DNA from: Paracoccaceae bacterium
GTDB lineage: Bacteria; Pseudomonadota; Alphaproteobacteria; Rhodobacterales; Rhodobacteraceae
Assembly: GCA_027492585.1 (NCBI GenBank)
Contig: JAPUEK010000090.1
Location: forward strand, 87,763 to 151,762
Direction of reading: 5' to 3'
Length of the DNA stretch: 64,000 nt
A program made the position numbers and the translations under genes. Within the stretch, counting starts at the first letter, position 1. Each line of letters starts with the position of its first letter. The notes under the pieces were generated by a model. That model saw only the letters and a program-made list of their open reading frames with translations, searched no databases and was not told where the DNA came from. Shown here one piece after another: positions 45,037 to 53,938 of this stretch.

Positions 45037-45915
45037 ATGACCCTCGCCAATGATCCCAAAACCCTCGTTTCGACCGAATGGCTTGCCGCCCATCTGAAGG
45101 ACCCTGACCTGCGGGTGCTGGATGCGAGCTGGTATCTGCCCGATGCCGGCCGCGATGCGAAGGCGGAGTATCAGGCCGCCCATATCCCCGGTGCGCGCTT
45201 TTTCGACATCGAAGAGATCACCGACAGCCGCTCCTCCCTGCCGCATATGGCGCCGCCACCCGAGAAGTTCATCAGCCGGATGCGGGCGATGGGCGTAGGC
45301 GACGGGCATCAGGTGGTGATCTATGACGGCGCGGGGCTGTTTTCCGCTGCACGGGTGTGGTGGACCTTCCGGCTGATGGGCAAAACCGATGTCGCCGTGC
45401 TGGATGGCGGCCTGCCGAAATGGCGGGCCGAGGGCCGCGAGATCGAAGACATGCCGCCCATCGTCAAGGATCGCCACATCACCGTCTCCCGCCAGAACCA
45501 TCTGGTGAAGGATGTGACGCAGGTGGCCCATGCCGCGAAACTCGGCGAGGCGGAGATCATCGACGCCCGTTCCGCCCCCCGCTTTCGCGGCGAGGTGTCC
45601 GAGCCGCGGCCCGGCCTGCGCTCCGGCCATATTCCGGGGGCGAAGAACGTGCCTTTCGCCACCATGCTCAACGGTGACGGAACCATGAAACCCCCGGCAG
45701 AACTGCGCGCCGTCTTCGAGGCGGCGGGGGTGGATCTGACCAAACCCGCGATCACCTCCTGCGGGTCCGGGGTGACGGCAGCGGTCCTGAGCCTCGCGCT
45801 CGAACGGATCGGCCACCGCAATCACGCGCTTTACGACGGCTCCTGGGCGGAATGGGGCATGTATGACGACCTCGCGGTCGCAAAAGGACCCGCAGGCGCC
45901 GGCCTGCAAAACTAG
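45037..45915 (+). CDS. sseA: 3-mercaptopyruvate sulfurtransferase
   Basis: A 292-residue tandem rhodanese. The N-terminal domain is inactive (VVIYDGAGLFSAARVWW). The C-terminal domain has the active Cys242 in SCGSGVTAAVLSLALE; the CG(S/T)GVTA loop is the hallmark of mercaptopyruvate specificity, as against thiosulfate. It moves sulfur from 3-mercaptopyruvate to an acceptor in cysteine catabolism. Ten bases separate it from the aminotransferase gene, which could supply mercaptopyruvate from cysteine. Confidence 0.95.
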   Translation: MTLANDPKTLVSTEWLAAHLKDPDLRVLDASWYLPDAGRDAKAEYQAAHIPGARFFDIEEITDSRSSLPHMAPPPEKFISRMRAMGVGDGHQVVIYDGAGLFSAARVWWTFRLMGKTDVAVLDGGLPKWRAEGREIEDMPPIVKDRHITVSRQNHLVKDVTQVAHAAKLGEAEIIDARSAPRFRGEVSEPRPGLRSGHIPGAKNVPFATMLNGDGTMKPPAELRAVFEAAGVDLTKPAITSCGSGVTAAVLSLALERIGHRNHALYDGSWAEWGMYDDLAVAKGPAGAGLQN

Positions 45916-45925
45916 GACAAACACG

Positions 45926-47104
45926 ATGCTGGAAGCACTGAACCCGCAACCCCAGGACAAGATCCTGCAACTGATCGCCATGTTCCGCGACGACCCGCGG
46001 ACCGACAAGATCGACCTCGGCGTCGGCGTCTACAAGGACGCGACCGGGCTGACCCCGGTGATGCGCGCCGTCAAGGCCGCCGAGAAGAAGCTGTGGGAGG
46101 TCGAAAAGACCAAGACCTACACCGGCCTTGCCGGAGAGCCCGCCTATAACGCCGCCATGGTCGGGATGATCCTGGGTGAGGGCTATGCGGATCGCGCCGC
46201 TTCGGTGGCGACGCCGGGCGGAACCGGGGCGATCCGTCAGGCGCTCGAACTGGTGAAGCTCGCCGCGCCGCAGGCCACCGTCTGGGTTTCGGCGCCGACC
46301 TGGCCGAACCACCCCTCGATCATCAAATATCTCGGTATGAAGATGGCCGAATACCGCTATTTCGACGCGGCCACGCGCGGCGTCGATTTCGCCGGTCTGA
46401 TGGCCGATCTGGAGGGGGTGAAGGCCGGGGATGCGGTTCTGCTCCATGGCTGCTGCCACAACCCGACCGGCGCGAACCTGACGCTCGATCAATGGGCGCA
46501 GGTGGTGAAACTGCTGGCCGCCAAGGGCGCGGTGCCGTTTGTCGATCTCGCCTATCAGGGCTTCGGCGATGGGCTGGAGGAGGATGCGGCGGCGACCCGT
46601 CTGGTCGCGGCCTCCTTCCCGGAGGTGCTGATCGCCGCCTCCTGCTCCAAGAACTTCGGCATCTACCGGGAGCGGACGGGTATCCTGATCGCGCTCACCT
46701 CGCCGGATCGCAAGGCGGTCGTGCAGGGCAACCTGAACTTCCTCAACCGGCAGAACTACTCCTTCCCGCCCGATCACGGCGCGCGGCTGGTGACGATGAT
46801 CCTTGAGGATGAGGCGCTGCGCGCCGACTGGAAGGCGGAGCTGGAGGAGGTGCGGCTGAACATGCTGACCCTGCGCCAAAGCCTTGCCGACGAGCTGCGC
46901 CGGGCCACCAATTCCGACCGCTTCGATTTCGTGGCGACGCATCGCGGCATGTTCTCGCGTCTCGGCCTGACCGAAGCGCAGGTGAACGTGCTGCGTGAGG
47001 AGCATGGCATCTACATGGTCGGCGACAGCCGCATCAACATCGCCGGGCTGAACGCGAAAACCGTGCCGGTGCTGGCAGCGGCGATTGCCAAGGTCATGGG
47101 CTGA
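45926..47104 (+). CDS. tyrB: Aspartate/aromatic aminotransferase (class I, PLP)
   Basis: A 392-residue class I aminotransferase of the AspC/TyrB type. The PLP Lys242 is in AASCSKNFGIYRERTG. HGCCHNPTGANLTLDQW, TYTGLAGEPAYN and the C-terminal Arg in GDSRINIAGLN are conserved. It could act on aspartate, tyrosine/phenylalanine or cysteine. The tight pairing with sseA favours a cysteine to mercaptopyruvate step (inference). Start ATG 45926. Confidence 0.93.
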   Translation: MLEALNPQPQDKILQLIAMFRDDPRTDKIDLGVGVYKDATGLTPVMRAVKAAEKKLWEVEKTKTYTGLAGEPAYNAAMVGMILGEGYADRAASVATPGGTGAIRQALELVKLAAPQATVWVSAPTWPNHPSIIKYLGMKMAEYRYFDAATRGVDFAGLMADLEGVKAGDAVLLHGCCHNPTGANLTLDQWAQVVKLLAAKGAVPFVDLAYQGFGDGLEEDAAATRLVAASFPEVLIAASCSKNFGIYRERTGILIALTSPDRKAVVQGNLNFLNRQNYSFPPDHGARLVTMILEDEALRADWKAELEEVRLNMLTLRQSLADELRRATNSDRFDFVATHRGMFSRLGLTEAQVNVLREEHGIYMVGDSRINIAGLNAKTVPVLAAAIAKVMG

Positions 47105-47127
47105 CACCGACCCTCTGACGCAAAAGA

Positions 47128-47163
47128 AAACGGCCCGCGGGGGGAGAAACCCGCGGGCCGTTT
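47128..47163. terminator. Bidirectional intrinsic terminator
   Basis: A perfect 14-bp stem AAACGGCCCGCGGG / CCCGCGGGCCGTTT, loop GGGGAGAA. U-rich sequence follows on both strands. It sits between the convergent tyrB (+) and amtB (-) genes and can serve both. Confidence 0.9.
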
Positions 47164-47207
47164 CCATTTGATCCCCGGCGCGGGAGGAGGTCGCGCCGGG
47201 GCCGTCT

Positions 47208-48551
47208 TCAGCCGTGATAGGCCTGTTCGCCATGCGAGGTCAGATCGAGGCCCTGACGCTCGGTGTCATTGTCCACCCGCAGACCGACAACCATGTCGAC
47301 GATCTTGTAGAGGAGGAAGGAGATGACCGCCGACCAGACGATGGTGATGGCGACCGCTTGGATCTGGATCCAGGTCTGGGCCGCGATGCCATAGTCGTCG
47401 CCCTTCACGCCGCCGAGGCTGCCGGCCGAGAAGATGCCGGTGCCGATGGCGCCGATGATCCCGCCGATGCCATGGACACCGAACACGTCGAGGCTGTCGT
47501 CATACTTGAGCTTGTTCTTCACCACGGTGACGAAGAAGAAGCAGACCGCCGCCGCAATCGCGCCGAGGACAATCGCGCCGATCGGGCCGACCGTGCCGCA
47601 AGCCGGGGTGATGGCCACAAGACCCGCCACCATGCCCGAGGCCGCACCCAGCATCGAAGCCTTGCCGCGCTGCACGCCCTCGATCAGCGACCACACGAGC
47701 GCAGCGGAAGCCGTCGCCACGAAGGTGTTGAACATCGCCAGACCCGCGCCGCCATTGGCTTCGAGGTTGGAGCCGACGTTGAAGCCGAACCAGCCGACCC
47801 ACAGCATCGAGGCGCCGATCATGGTCATGACCATGGAATGAGGCGCCATGTTCTCCTTGCCGAGGCCGACACGCTTGCCGATCACGAGGCAGCCGACCAG
47901 AGCCGCAACACCGGCGTTGATGTGAACCACGGTGCCACCGGCGAAGTCGATCGCGCCCATGCCGAAGATCAGCCCGTTGGCATCCCAGACCATGTGGGCG
48001 ATCGGGAAGTAGACGAAGGTGACCCAGAGCGCGGAGAACAGCAGGACCGCCTTGAACTTGATGCGCTCGGCGAAGGCGCCGATGATCAGCGCCGGGGTGA
48101 TGGCCGCGAAGGTCATCTGGAAGGCGATGAACACGAATTCGGGGATCACATAGCCCGCCGAGAAGGTCGCGGCCATGCTGTCAGGCGTGACACCGGCGAG
48201 GAAGAGCTTCGCCGTGCCGCCCCAGTAGGGCGAGGTACCGCCGCCGAAGGTCACGGAATATCCGTAGACGACCCAGATGATCATCACCATGCAGGCGATG
48301 AGCGTGGTCTGCATCAGCACCGACAGCATGTTCTTCGACCGCACGAGGCCGCCATAGAACAGCGCAAGGCCGGGGAGCGTCATGAACAGCACCAGAACGG
48401 CGGAGATCATCATCCAGGCCACGTCGCCCTTGTCCATGATCGGGGCGGCAGCCTCGGTCGCGGTGGCGGCAGCTTCGGTGGTGGCTTCCTGCGCCAGTGC
48501 CGGAAGGGCGGCCAGAAGGCTCAGCCCGGCAAGTCCGTATTTCTTCAACAT
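47208..48551 (-). CDS. amtB: Ammonium transporter
   Basis: A 447-residue Amt/Rh channel. A signal-like N-terminus (MLKKYGLAGLSLLAALPALAQE) precedes 11 helices. GLALFYGGLVRSKNMLS, FAGGTVVHINAGVAALVG with the pore His, and GVHGIGGIIGAIGTG with the twin-His partner are diagnostic. ATG 48551 was chosen because GGAAGGGAAAAGAG lies just upstream and the signal follows. It is in an operon with glnK (22 bases upstream), whose product blocks the channel when nitrogen is plentiful. Confidence 0.97.
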   Translation of the reverse strand: MLKKYGLAGLSLLAALPALAQEATTEAAATATEAAAPIMDKGDVAWMMISAVLVLFMTLPGLALFYGGLVRSKNMLSVLMQTTLIACMVMIIWVVYGYSVTFGGGTSPYWGGTAKLFLAGVTPDSMAATFSAGYVIPEFVFIAFQMTFAAITPALIIGAFAERIKFKAVLLFSALWVTFVYFPIAHMVWDANGLIFGMGAIDFAGGTVVHINAGVAALVGCLVIGKRVGLGKENMAPHSMVMTMIGASMLWVGWFGFNVGSNLEANGGAGLAMFNTFVATASAALVWSLIEGVQRGKASMLGAASGMVAGLVAITPACGTVGPIGAIVLGAIAAAVCFFFVTVVKNKLKYDDSLDVFGVHGIGGIIGAIGTGIFSAGSLGGVKGDDYGIAAQTWIQIQAVAITIVWSAVISFLLYKIVDMVVGLRVDNDTERQGLDLTSHGEQAYHG

Positions 48552-48573
48552 CTCTTTTCCCTTCCCTTGCCGA

Positions 48574-48912
48574 TCACAGCGCATCGTCATCGGTTTCGCC
48601 GGTGCGGACGCGCAGCGCGCTCGCCACGTCGATCACGAAGATCTTGCCGTCGCCGATCTTGCCCGTGCGGGCGGTCTTAGAAATGGTTTCCACCACCGTA
48701 TCGACCATGCTGTCGCCGACCACGATCTCCAGCCGCATCTTCGGCACGAAGTTCACGGCATATTCGGCTCCGCGGTAGATTTCCGTATGGCCCGACTGCG
48801 TGCCGAACCCCTTGATCTCGGTGACCATCATGCCCCGCACCCCGATCGTGGTCAGCGCTTCGCGCACCTCGTCGAGCTTGTAGGGTTTGATGGCGGCAAT
48901 GATCATCTTCAC
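48574..48912 (-). CDS. glnK: Nitrogen regulatory protein P-II (GlnK)
   Basis: A 112-residue P-II protein of normal length. The T-loop FGTQSGHTEIYRGAEYAVNFVPK carries the uridylylation site Tyr51 (IYRGAEY). The C-terminal RTGKIGDGKIFV block is the ATP-binding B loop. The start is GTG 48912 (MKMIIAAIKPYK). It senses 2-oxoglutarate and ATP/ADP and binds AmtB. Upstream, the inverted repeat TGCCG-N10-CGGCA at 49037-49056 is a possible regulator site. Confidence 0.96.
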   Translation of the reverse strand: MKMIIAAIKPYKLDEVREALTTIGVRGMMVTEIKGFGTQSGHTEIYRGAEYAVNFVPKMRLEIVVGDSMVDTVVETISKTARTGKIGDGKIFVIDVASALRVRTGETDDDAL

Positions 48913-49036
48913 GACGCACCCCTTTCCTTGTCCCTGGACCCATCCCGGCCCTCGACTGCGATCAGGCGGCCTTCGCAGGTGCAGCACAAGTTTTCGGCAG
49001 GCAGACGCAGGAGCGATGCGGCCAGAACGGGACGAC

Positions 49037-49056
49037 TGCCGCACAATTAATCGGCA
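49037..49056 (-). promoter_or_regulatory. Inverted repeat upstream of glnK
   Basis: TGCCG-N10-CGGCA lies 125 bases upstream of the glnK start in an A/T-richer patch. NtrC control of glnK-amtB is usual, but this repeat does not clearly match the enteric NtrC consensus. Weak candidate. Confidence 0.25.
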
Positions 49057-49172
49057 ATGCACAAAAAACAGGCTGTCACAATAGGCGAATCGCCGCCACC
49101 GACGCTTCGCTTTCCAAACAGGACGGGTTAGATTGTGGCAAAAGAAGTAGCGAAACAGCGGATCGGGCAGGC

Positions 49173-51404
49173 ATGGCACGTACGGGTGCGGGATCAGGCA
49201 GGGGGCAAGGCCCTCTGGTGGCGGACAAGCGCTATGGTGCCGCCAGAAGCACGGCCGGCGGGTCAGGCTCCGGCGGGCGCAGCACGCCGCCGCCCCGCAA
49301 GCCCGCCCCGAAACGGCGCGTACCGCAAAGGCAGCGCGGGCTGATCGGCGGATTTGTCCATTTCATCTGGCGGCTGGTCTGGGGGACCGTCTGGCGCAGT
49401 CTTGCGGTCGGGGCGCTGATCCTCGGCTGTGCGATCTTCTATTTCTACGCTCAACTGCCCGATGTGACCGCCCTGCTCGACGGACGCGCGCGCGGCTCGG
49501 TCACGCTGCTGGACCGCAACGATACCGTCTTCGCCTGGCGGGGGGAGACGTTCGGCGGCCAGATCACCTCCGACACCGTTTCTCCCTACCTGCTCCACGC
49601 GGTCGTGGCGACCGAGGACAAACGCTTCTACCGGCATTTCGGCATCTCCCCGCGCGGCATCCTCAGCGCCATCCGCATCAACATGGCGGAGGGGCGCGGG
49701 CCGCTGGAGGGCAACGGCGGCTCGACGATCACCCAACAGGTCGCCAAGCTCCTGTGTCTCGGCGTTCCCTATGATCCGACCCAATGGAAATCCGAAGCCG
49801 CCTATGAGGACGATTGCCGGGGCGGCGGCGTCTGGCGGAAGATCAAGGAGATCCCCTATGCCATGGCGATGGAGGCCAAGTATTCCAAGGCCGAAATCCT
49901 GACCATCTATTTCAACCGCGCCTACCTCGGCGCGGGTGCGCGCGGTTTCGAGGCGGCGGCGCAGCGCTATTTCGGCACCTCGGCCAATGACCTCGCGCCC
50001 GCGCAGGCGGCAATGCTGGCGGGCCTGCTGAAGGCCCCGTCGAAATACGCGCCCACCAACAACCTCAAGCGCGCACAGGACCGCGCCAGCGTCATCATTA
50101 CGCTGATGGAGGAACAAGGCTATCTGACCAAGGCGGAGGCAGAGAATGCCCGCGCCCATCCCGCCCAGCTTTCCGAAGCGGCCCAGACCAAATCCGGCGG
50201 CTTCTTCGCCGACTGGGTGATGGAGGCGGCGCCGGCCTTCCTCACCTCCGAGACCACCGAGGATGTGGTGATCAAGACCACGCTGGACCAGCGGATGCAG
50301 AAAGCCTCGGAAGAGGCGCTTGCCTGGGTCTTCGAGAACAAGCTCAAGAGCGGCTCCAATGCCCAGGCCGCCATCGTGGTGATGAGCGCGGATGGCGCGG
50401 TGCGTGCCATGGTCGGCGGGCGCAAGACCGAGGCGGCGGGGTCCTTCAATCGCGCGACGCAGGCGCTGCGGCAGACCGGCTCCTCCTTCAAGCCCTTCGT
50501 CTATGCGGCGGCGCTCGACCTCGGCTGGAGTCCGTCGGATTTCGTCGAGGACACGCCGCTGACCATCAACATTCCCGGTTCCGGTCCCTGGACGCCGAAG
50601 AACTACGACGGGGAGTTCAAGGGACTGATCACCCTGACCAAGGCGCTTGAGGAAAGCCGAAACATCCCCGCGGTGCGCGTGTCGGAGGCGGTCGGCCGCG
50701 ATCTGGTCCGCAAGGTCGCCTCGGAATTCGGCATCGAGAGCGATCTGGCCGCCGGGCCGGCCCTCGCGCTTGGCGCATCGGAATCGACGCTGATCGAGAT
50801 GACGGGCGCCTATGCCGGCATCCTCAACGGCGGCTCCTCGGTGACCCCCTACGGGATGCGCGAGCTGAAGCTGAAAGGCGAGCAGGAGCCCCTGATGGGC
50901 GCCGGTGGCGGCATCGGGGAACGGGTGATCAGCCAGGAAGCGGCCGAGCTTCTCACCTATATGATGAGCCAGGTGGTGGAGCATGGAACCGGCACCCGCG
51001 CCCGGCTCGACCGGCCGGCGGCAGGCAAGACCGGCACCACCACGGCGGGGCGCGACGCCTGGTTCATCGGCTTCACCGCCGATTACGTCGCGGGCGTCTG
51101 GATGGGCTATGACGACAACACGCCGCTGAAAGGTGTCACCGGCGGCGGGCTTCCGGCAGAGATCTGGCATGAGGTCATGGTGCGGATCAACGACGGTCTG
51201 CCGGTCAACGAATTGCCGATGATCGTGCCGGAACCCCGCGTGCCGCCGCAGCCCCAGTATACGGAGCCGGACCCCAATGCCGGCCTGCGTCCGACCCAAC
51301 CCGGCACGGAGCAGACCCTGGACGAGGCCATGGGCGGCCAGCAACAGCCCCGCCGCGACCCGGTGGAGGATCTTTTGAGGGAGATCCTCGGCAGCGGAAA
51401 CTAG
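49173..51404 (+). CDS. Class A penicillin-binding protein (PBP1A family)
   Basis: A 743-residue bifunctional glycosyltransferase/transpeptidase. A basic, Pro/Gly-rich cytoplasmic tail (1-60) precedes one membrane helix (about 75-95). The GT51 domain has VVATEDKRFYRHFG with the catalytic Glu, GGSTITQQVAK and AKYSKAEILTIYFNRAYLG. The transpeptidase has Ser437 (TGSSFKPF), EESRNIPA and KTGTTTAGRDAWFIG. An insertion with Cys pairs (LLCLGVPY, DDCRGGG) lies in the GT domain. It polymerises and crosslinks peptidoglycan. Several ATG/GTG codons are possible starts; ATG 49173 is used. Confidence 0.94.
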   Translation: MARTGAGSGRGQGPLVADKRYGAARSTAGGSGSGGRSTPPPRKPAPKRRVPQRQRGLIGGFVHFIWRLVWGTVWRSLAVGALILGCAIFYFYAQLPDVTALLDGRARGSVTLLDRNDTVFAWRGETFGGQITSDTVSPYLLHAVVATEDKRFYRHFGISPRGILSAIRINMAEGRGPLEGNGGSTITQQVAKLLCLGVPYDPTQWKSEAAYEDDCRGGGVWRKIKEIPYAMAMEAKYSKAEILTIYFNRAYLGAGARGFEAAAQRYFGTSANDLAPAQAAMLAGLLKAPSKYAPTNNLKRAQDRASVIITLMEEQGYLTKAEAENARAHPAQLSEAAQTKSGGFFADWVMEAAPAFLTSETTEDVVIKTTLDQRMQKASEEALAWVFENKLKSGSNAQAAIVVMSADGAVRAMVGGRKTEAAGSFNRATQALRQTGSSFKPFVYAAALDLGWSPSDFVEDTPLTINIPGSGPWTPKNYDGEFKGLITLTKALEESRNIPAVRVSEAVGRDLVRKVASEFGIESDLAAGPALALGASESTLIEMTGAYAGILNGGSSVTPYGMRELKLKGEQEPLMGAGGGIGERVISQEAAELLTYMMSQVVEHGTGTRARLDRPAAGKTGTTTAGRDAWFIGFTADYVAGVWMGYDDNTPLKGVTGGGLPAEIWHEVMVRINDGLPVNELPMIVPEPRVPPQPQYTEPDPNAGLRPTQPGTEQTLDEAMGGQQQPRRDPVEDLLREILGSGN

Positions 51405-51523
51405 CCGGTCCTTTCTGGCGGACAGCGGCAGGGAATATATCTCTGCCCCTGCCTCCCCACCGGACAGCGGGCAGAACCCGCAGCACCTGTCAGGCCGGGC
51501 AGCAGACCGACCTCAGGGCGCCC

Positions 51524-52225
51524 TCAGGCCCGCCGCACCGCGGACCCACCTTTGATCTGCACCAGAAACTCCCGCAGGAGCGGCACGCGACGAGGCCGGA
51601 AGAACTCGTCCGACAGGCTGACGGATCGCATCTGATGAAGCTTGAAGCGGCGGAAATCCTGCCGCAGGCAGCAGAAGGCCAGACACATCAGCGCCCGGTC
51701 CAGAAAGACCACCGACAGCGGCCAGATGCGCCGCTGCGTCACCCGCCCGTCATTGTCGAGATAGCCGATATCGAGCGCCCTCTCCTCCCAGCAGGCCTCG
51801 CGGATCAGGCCGAGATGTTCCGGCGCCGGGGGACGCTTTTCATAGCGATAGGTCTGGCTGACGGCATGGATCGCCTGCCGCTGCACCCGCTCCGGCAGGC
51901 TGGCGGTGATCTTGGCCATGGCCGCCTCCGCCGCGCGGGCCAGAGCCGGATCGCCCGCCATCCGCACCTCGGCCAGACCGAGCACCAGGGCCTCCACCTC
52001 CAGCCGGGTGAACATCTGCGGCGGCAGGGCGGGGTCCTCGGTCAGCGTGTAGCCAAGCCCCGCCGCCCCGTCGATCAGCGCCCCGCCTGCCCGCAACGCC
52101 TCGATGTCGCGGTAGAGCGTGCGCTCCGACACGCCCATCTCTTCCGCGAGCCGGGCAGCCGTCACCGGCTGCGGCAGCATCCGCAGCGCGGTCAGAAGAC
52201 GGAAAAGACGGTCGGACTTGGCCAT
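51524..52225 (-). CDS. YafY-type HTH/WYL-domain transcriptional regulator
   Basis: A 233-residue regulator. The N-terminal DeoR-like HTH (MAKSDRLFRLLTALRMLPQPVTAARLAEEMGVSERTLYRDI) is followed by a WYL domain (about 135-205: ALDIGYLDNDGRVTQRRIWPLSVVFLDRALMCLAFC). WYL regulators sense small ligands or nucleic acids. It is divergent from a GST gene. A 21-bp palindrome just upstream of both starts probably mediates autoregulation. Confidence 0.9.
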   Translation of the reverse strand: MAKSDRLFRLLTALRMLPQPVTAARLAEEMGVSERTLYRDIEALRAGGALIDGAAGLGYTLTEDPALPPQMFTRLEVEALVLGLAEVRMAGDPALARAAEAAMAKITASLPERVQRQAIHAVSQTYRYEKRPPAPEHLGLIREACWEERALDIGYLDNDGRVTQRRIWPLSVVFLDRALMCLAFCCLRQDFRRFKLHQMRSVSLSDEFFRPRRVPLLREFLVQIKGGSAVRRA

Positions 52226-52229
52226 TTCA

Positions 52230-52250
52230 TCCTGACGGTTTCTGGCAGGA
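52230..52250. promoter_or_regulatory. Candidate operator of the WYL regulator
   Basis: A palindrome with arms TCCTGNC and GNCAGGA around 7 central bases lies 5 bases upstream of the regulator ATG and 47 bases upstream of the GST ATG. YafY-type regulators of GST and VOC genes commonly bind CCTGACA...TGTCAGG-like sites, which this resembles. Confidence 0.55.
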
Positions 52251-52296
52251 GGAGACCAGCATAAAGGCCCCATCGAAAAACACAACGGAGACTGAA

Positions 52297-52908
52297 ATGC
52301 TCACCTTCTTCCACGCCCCGCACTCGCGCTCCTCGGTGATCGCCACCCTCATCGAAGAGATGGGCATCCGGGACAAGCTGACCATCCGCCATGTGAATAT
52401 TTCCCGCGTGGATGGCACCGGCGACCGCGATCCGGCGAACCCGCATCCGGAGGGCAAGGCGCCGGCGCTTCTCCACGAGGGCCATGTCATCACGGAACGG
52501 GGGGCGGTCATGCTCTATCTGACCACGCTCTTTCCCTCCAGCCTCGCGCCCGCGGTCGGCACCCCGGCCTGGGGCGATTACATCACCTGGCTGAGCTGGT
52601 ATCAGGGCGTGTTCGAGCCGGTTCTGATCTTCGAATTCACCCAGACCACCCACCCCTCGCTGACCGCAACCTTCCGTGGTCACGCCGAAGCGGCAGACCG
52701 CATCCGGGCGGCGCTGAAGAAAGGCCCCTGGCTTCTGGGCGAGACCTTCAGCGCGGCCGATGTGCTGGTCCATTCCCCCTACGCCTGGTTCGAGGAGTCA
52801 ACCCCCGATGATCCGCTGATCCGCGACTGGGTGGAGCGGTGCAAGGCACGCCCTGCCCGTCTGAAAGTGCTGGCCGAGGACGCGGAAGCACGCGCCAAGG
52901 CCGCCTGA
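52297..52908 (+). CDS. Glutathione S-transferase family protein
   Basis: A 203-residue GST. The N-terminal thioredoxin fold (LTFFHAPHSRSSVIATLIEEM) has a Ser-rich active site; the glutathione-contact segment is GKAPALLHEGHVITERGAVMLYL. The helical C-terminal domain contains GPWLLGETFSAADVLVHSP. It probably conjugates or reduces an electrophile. Divergent from and probably controlled by the WYL regulator. Convergent with EamA, 3 bases apart. Confidence 0.92.
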   Translation: MLTFFHAPHSRSSVIATLIEEMGIRDKLTIRHVNISRVDGTGDRDPANPHPEGKAPALLHEGHVITERGAVMLYLTTLFPSSLAPAVGTPAWGDYITWLSWYQGVFEPVLIFEFTQTTHPSLTATFRGHAEAADRIRAALKKGPWLLGETFSAADVLVHSPYAWFEESTPDDPLIRDWVERCKARPARLKVLAEDAEARAKAA

Positions 52909-52911
52909 GGC

Positions 52912-53784
52912 TCAGGCGGCGGGCCGTCGTGCCAGTTGCACCACGAGGATGCCCGCCGCCGCCACGGCCACCCCGATCATGTCGAGCGGGGTGATCCGTT
53001 CCCCCAGAAGGGCAGCCGCGATCAGCACGCCGAAGAACGGGTTGAGGAAATGGAAGGCGGAGGCCTTCACCGCCCCGACCCGTCCCACCAGAGAGAACCA
53101 CAGGACCGTTGCCGCCAGCCCCGGCACGAGTATCTGATAGGCGAAGGCAAGGACGAGCGGCAGACCCGGCCGGATCGAAATAGTCTCTGATATGGCTGAA
53201 ACGAGGCCAAGCGCGACTGATCCCACCAGCATCTGCAAGCCGACGATCATCAGGAGGTTGCCCCCGGAAGAGGCGCCGCGCACCGTCAGCGTGGCGACCG
53301 CGAGGGCGACCGCCCCGCCAATGCAGAAGACGATGCCCAAAGGATCAGCCCCGCCGCTGAGCCTGCCGCCCATGATCATCGCCACTCCGGCGAAGCCCAG
53401 TATCAGTCCCAAAGCGCCGTATAGTGACACTTTCTCTCCTCTCGCCCAGCCGAGCAGCGCCACGATGAGCGGCATGGCGGAGGCGATGATCGAGGTCAGC
53501 GAGGCTTCCACCCATTGCAGCGCCAGAAAGTTCAGCCCGAGGTAAAGCGCGTTCTGGCAAAGGCCGAAGATCAGCACCGATCGCGCCTGCCCGCGCGACA
53601 GGCGCCAGCTTTGGCCCAGAAGCCGCGCCACCAGGGCCGCGAGCAGCCCGGAGATCAGGAAACGCAATGACAGGGCCATCAATGGCGGCGCACCGGCCAC
53701 GATGATCCGCCCGGTCGTGAAGGCGGAAGACCACATCAGGGCAAAGGCGACGCCCATCAGGGTGGAGGTCAGATCGACTTTCAG
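52912..53784 (-). CDS. DMT superfamily transporter, EamA family
   Basis: A 290-residue protein with about ten helices (LTSTLMGVAFALMWSSAFTTGRIIVAGAPP; WVEASLTSIIASAMPLIVALLGW; AFHFLNPFFGVLIAAALLGE). The first ATG in frame (53901) lies inside the hup terminator and cannot be the start. CTG 53784 has GGGAGG six bases upstream and gives a normal N-terminus. ATG 53757 is the alternative but lacks a ribosome site. The coding sequence contains one copy of the dispersed AGTCTCTGATATGGC motif. Substrate unknown. Confidence 0.85.
   Translation of the reverse strand: MKVDLTSTLMGVAFALMWSSAFTTGRIIVAGAPPLMALSLRFLISGLLAALVARLLGQSWRLSRGQARSVLIFGLCQNALYLGLNFLALQWVEASLTSIIASAMPLIVALLGWARGEKVSLYGALGLILGFAGVAMIMGGRLSGGADPLGIVFCIGGAVALAVATLTVRGASSGGNLLMIVGLQMLVGSVALGLVSAISETISIRPGLPLVLAFAYQILVPGLAATVLWFSLVGRVGAVKASAFHFLNPFFGVLIAAALLGERITPLDMIGVAVAAAGILVVQLARRPAA
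53176..53196 (+). repeat. Dispersed AGTCTCTGATATGGC motif, copy in EamA gene
   Basis: CGAAAT directly followed by AGTCTCTGATATGGC; identical over 21 bases to 60666-60686. It lies within the EamA coding sequence, where on the minus strand it reads Ala-Ile-Ser-Glu-Thr-Ile-Ser. Confidence 0.7.
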
Positions 53785-53871
53785 GATGCGCCTCCCTGCG
53801 CCGGGGTGCCGGTTCCGGCGATAACAGTGACGAAACGGCCGCAGCCGACCCTTTCCGGCAGAGCTCCAATC

Positions 53872-53898
53872 AAAAAGGCCGCCCGAGAGCGACCTTTT
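53872..53898 (-). terminator. Intrinsic terminator of the HU gene
   Basis: Minus strand: AAAAGGTCGC / GCGGCCTTTT stem (10 bp, one G-U) with loop TCTCGG, and the U run continues TTTTT. It lies 40 bases after the HU stop. It also shows that ATG 53901 is not the start of the next transporter. Confidence 0.85.
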
Positions 53899-53938
53899 CA
53901 TGCGGGCTCCGGCGCCCCTTTTGCGAAACCGCGACGCC

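Noticed and set aside
49135..49344. Small ORF starting GTG 49135 just before the PBP gene
   Set aside because: It overlaps the PBP start in another frame and encodes a low-complexity product; the PBP N-terminus explains the region.
49263..51344. Open frame of 693 codons on the minus strand over the PBP gene
   Set aside because: Antisense of a class A PBP with complete motifs; the product is Arg/His-rich low complexity.
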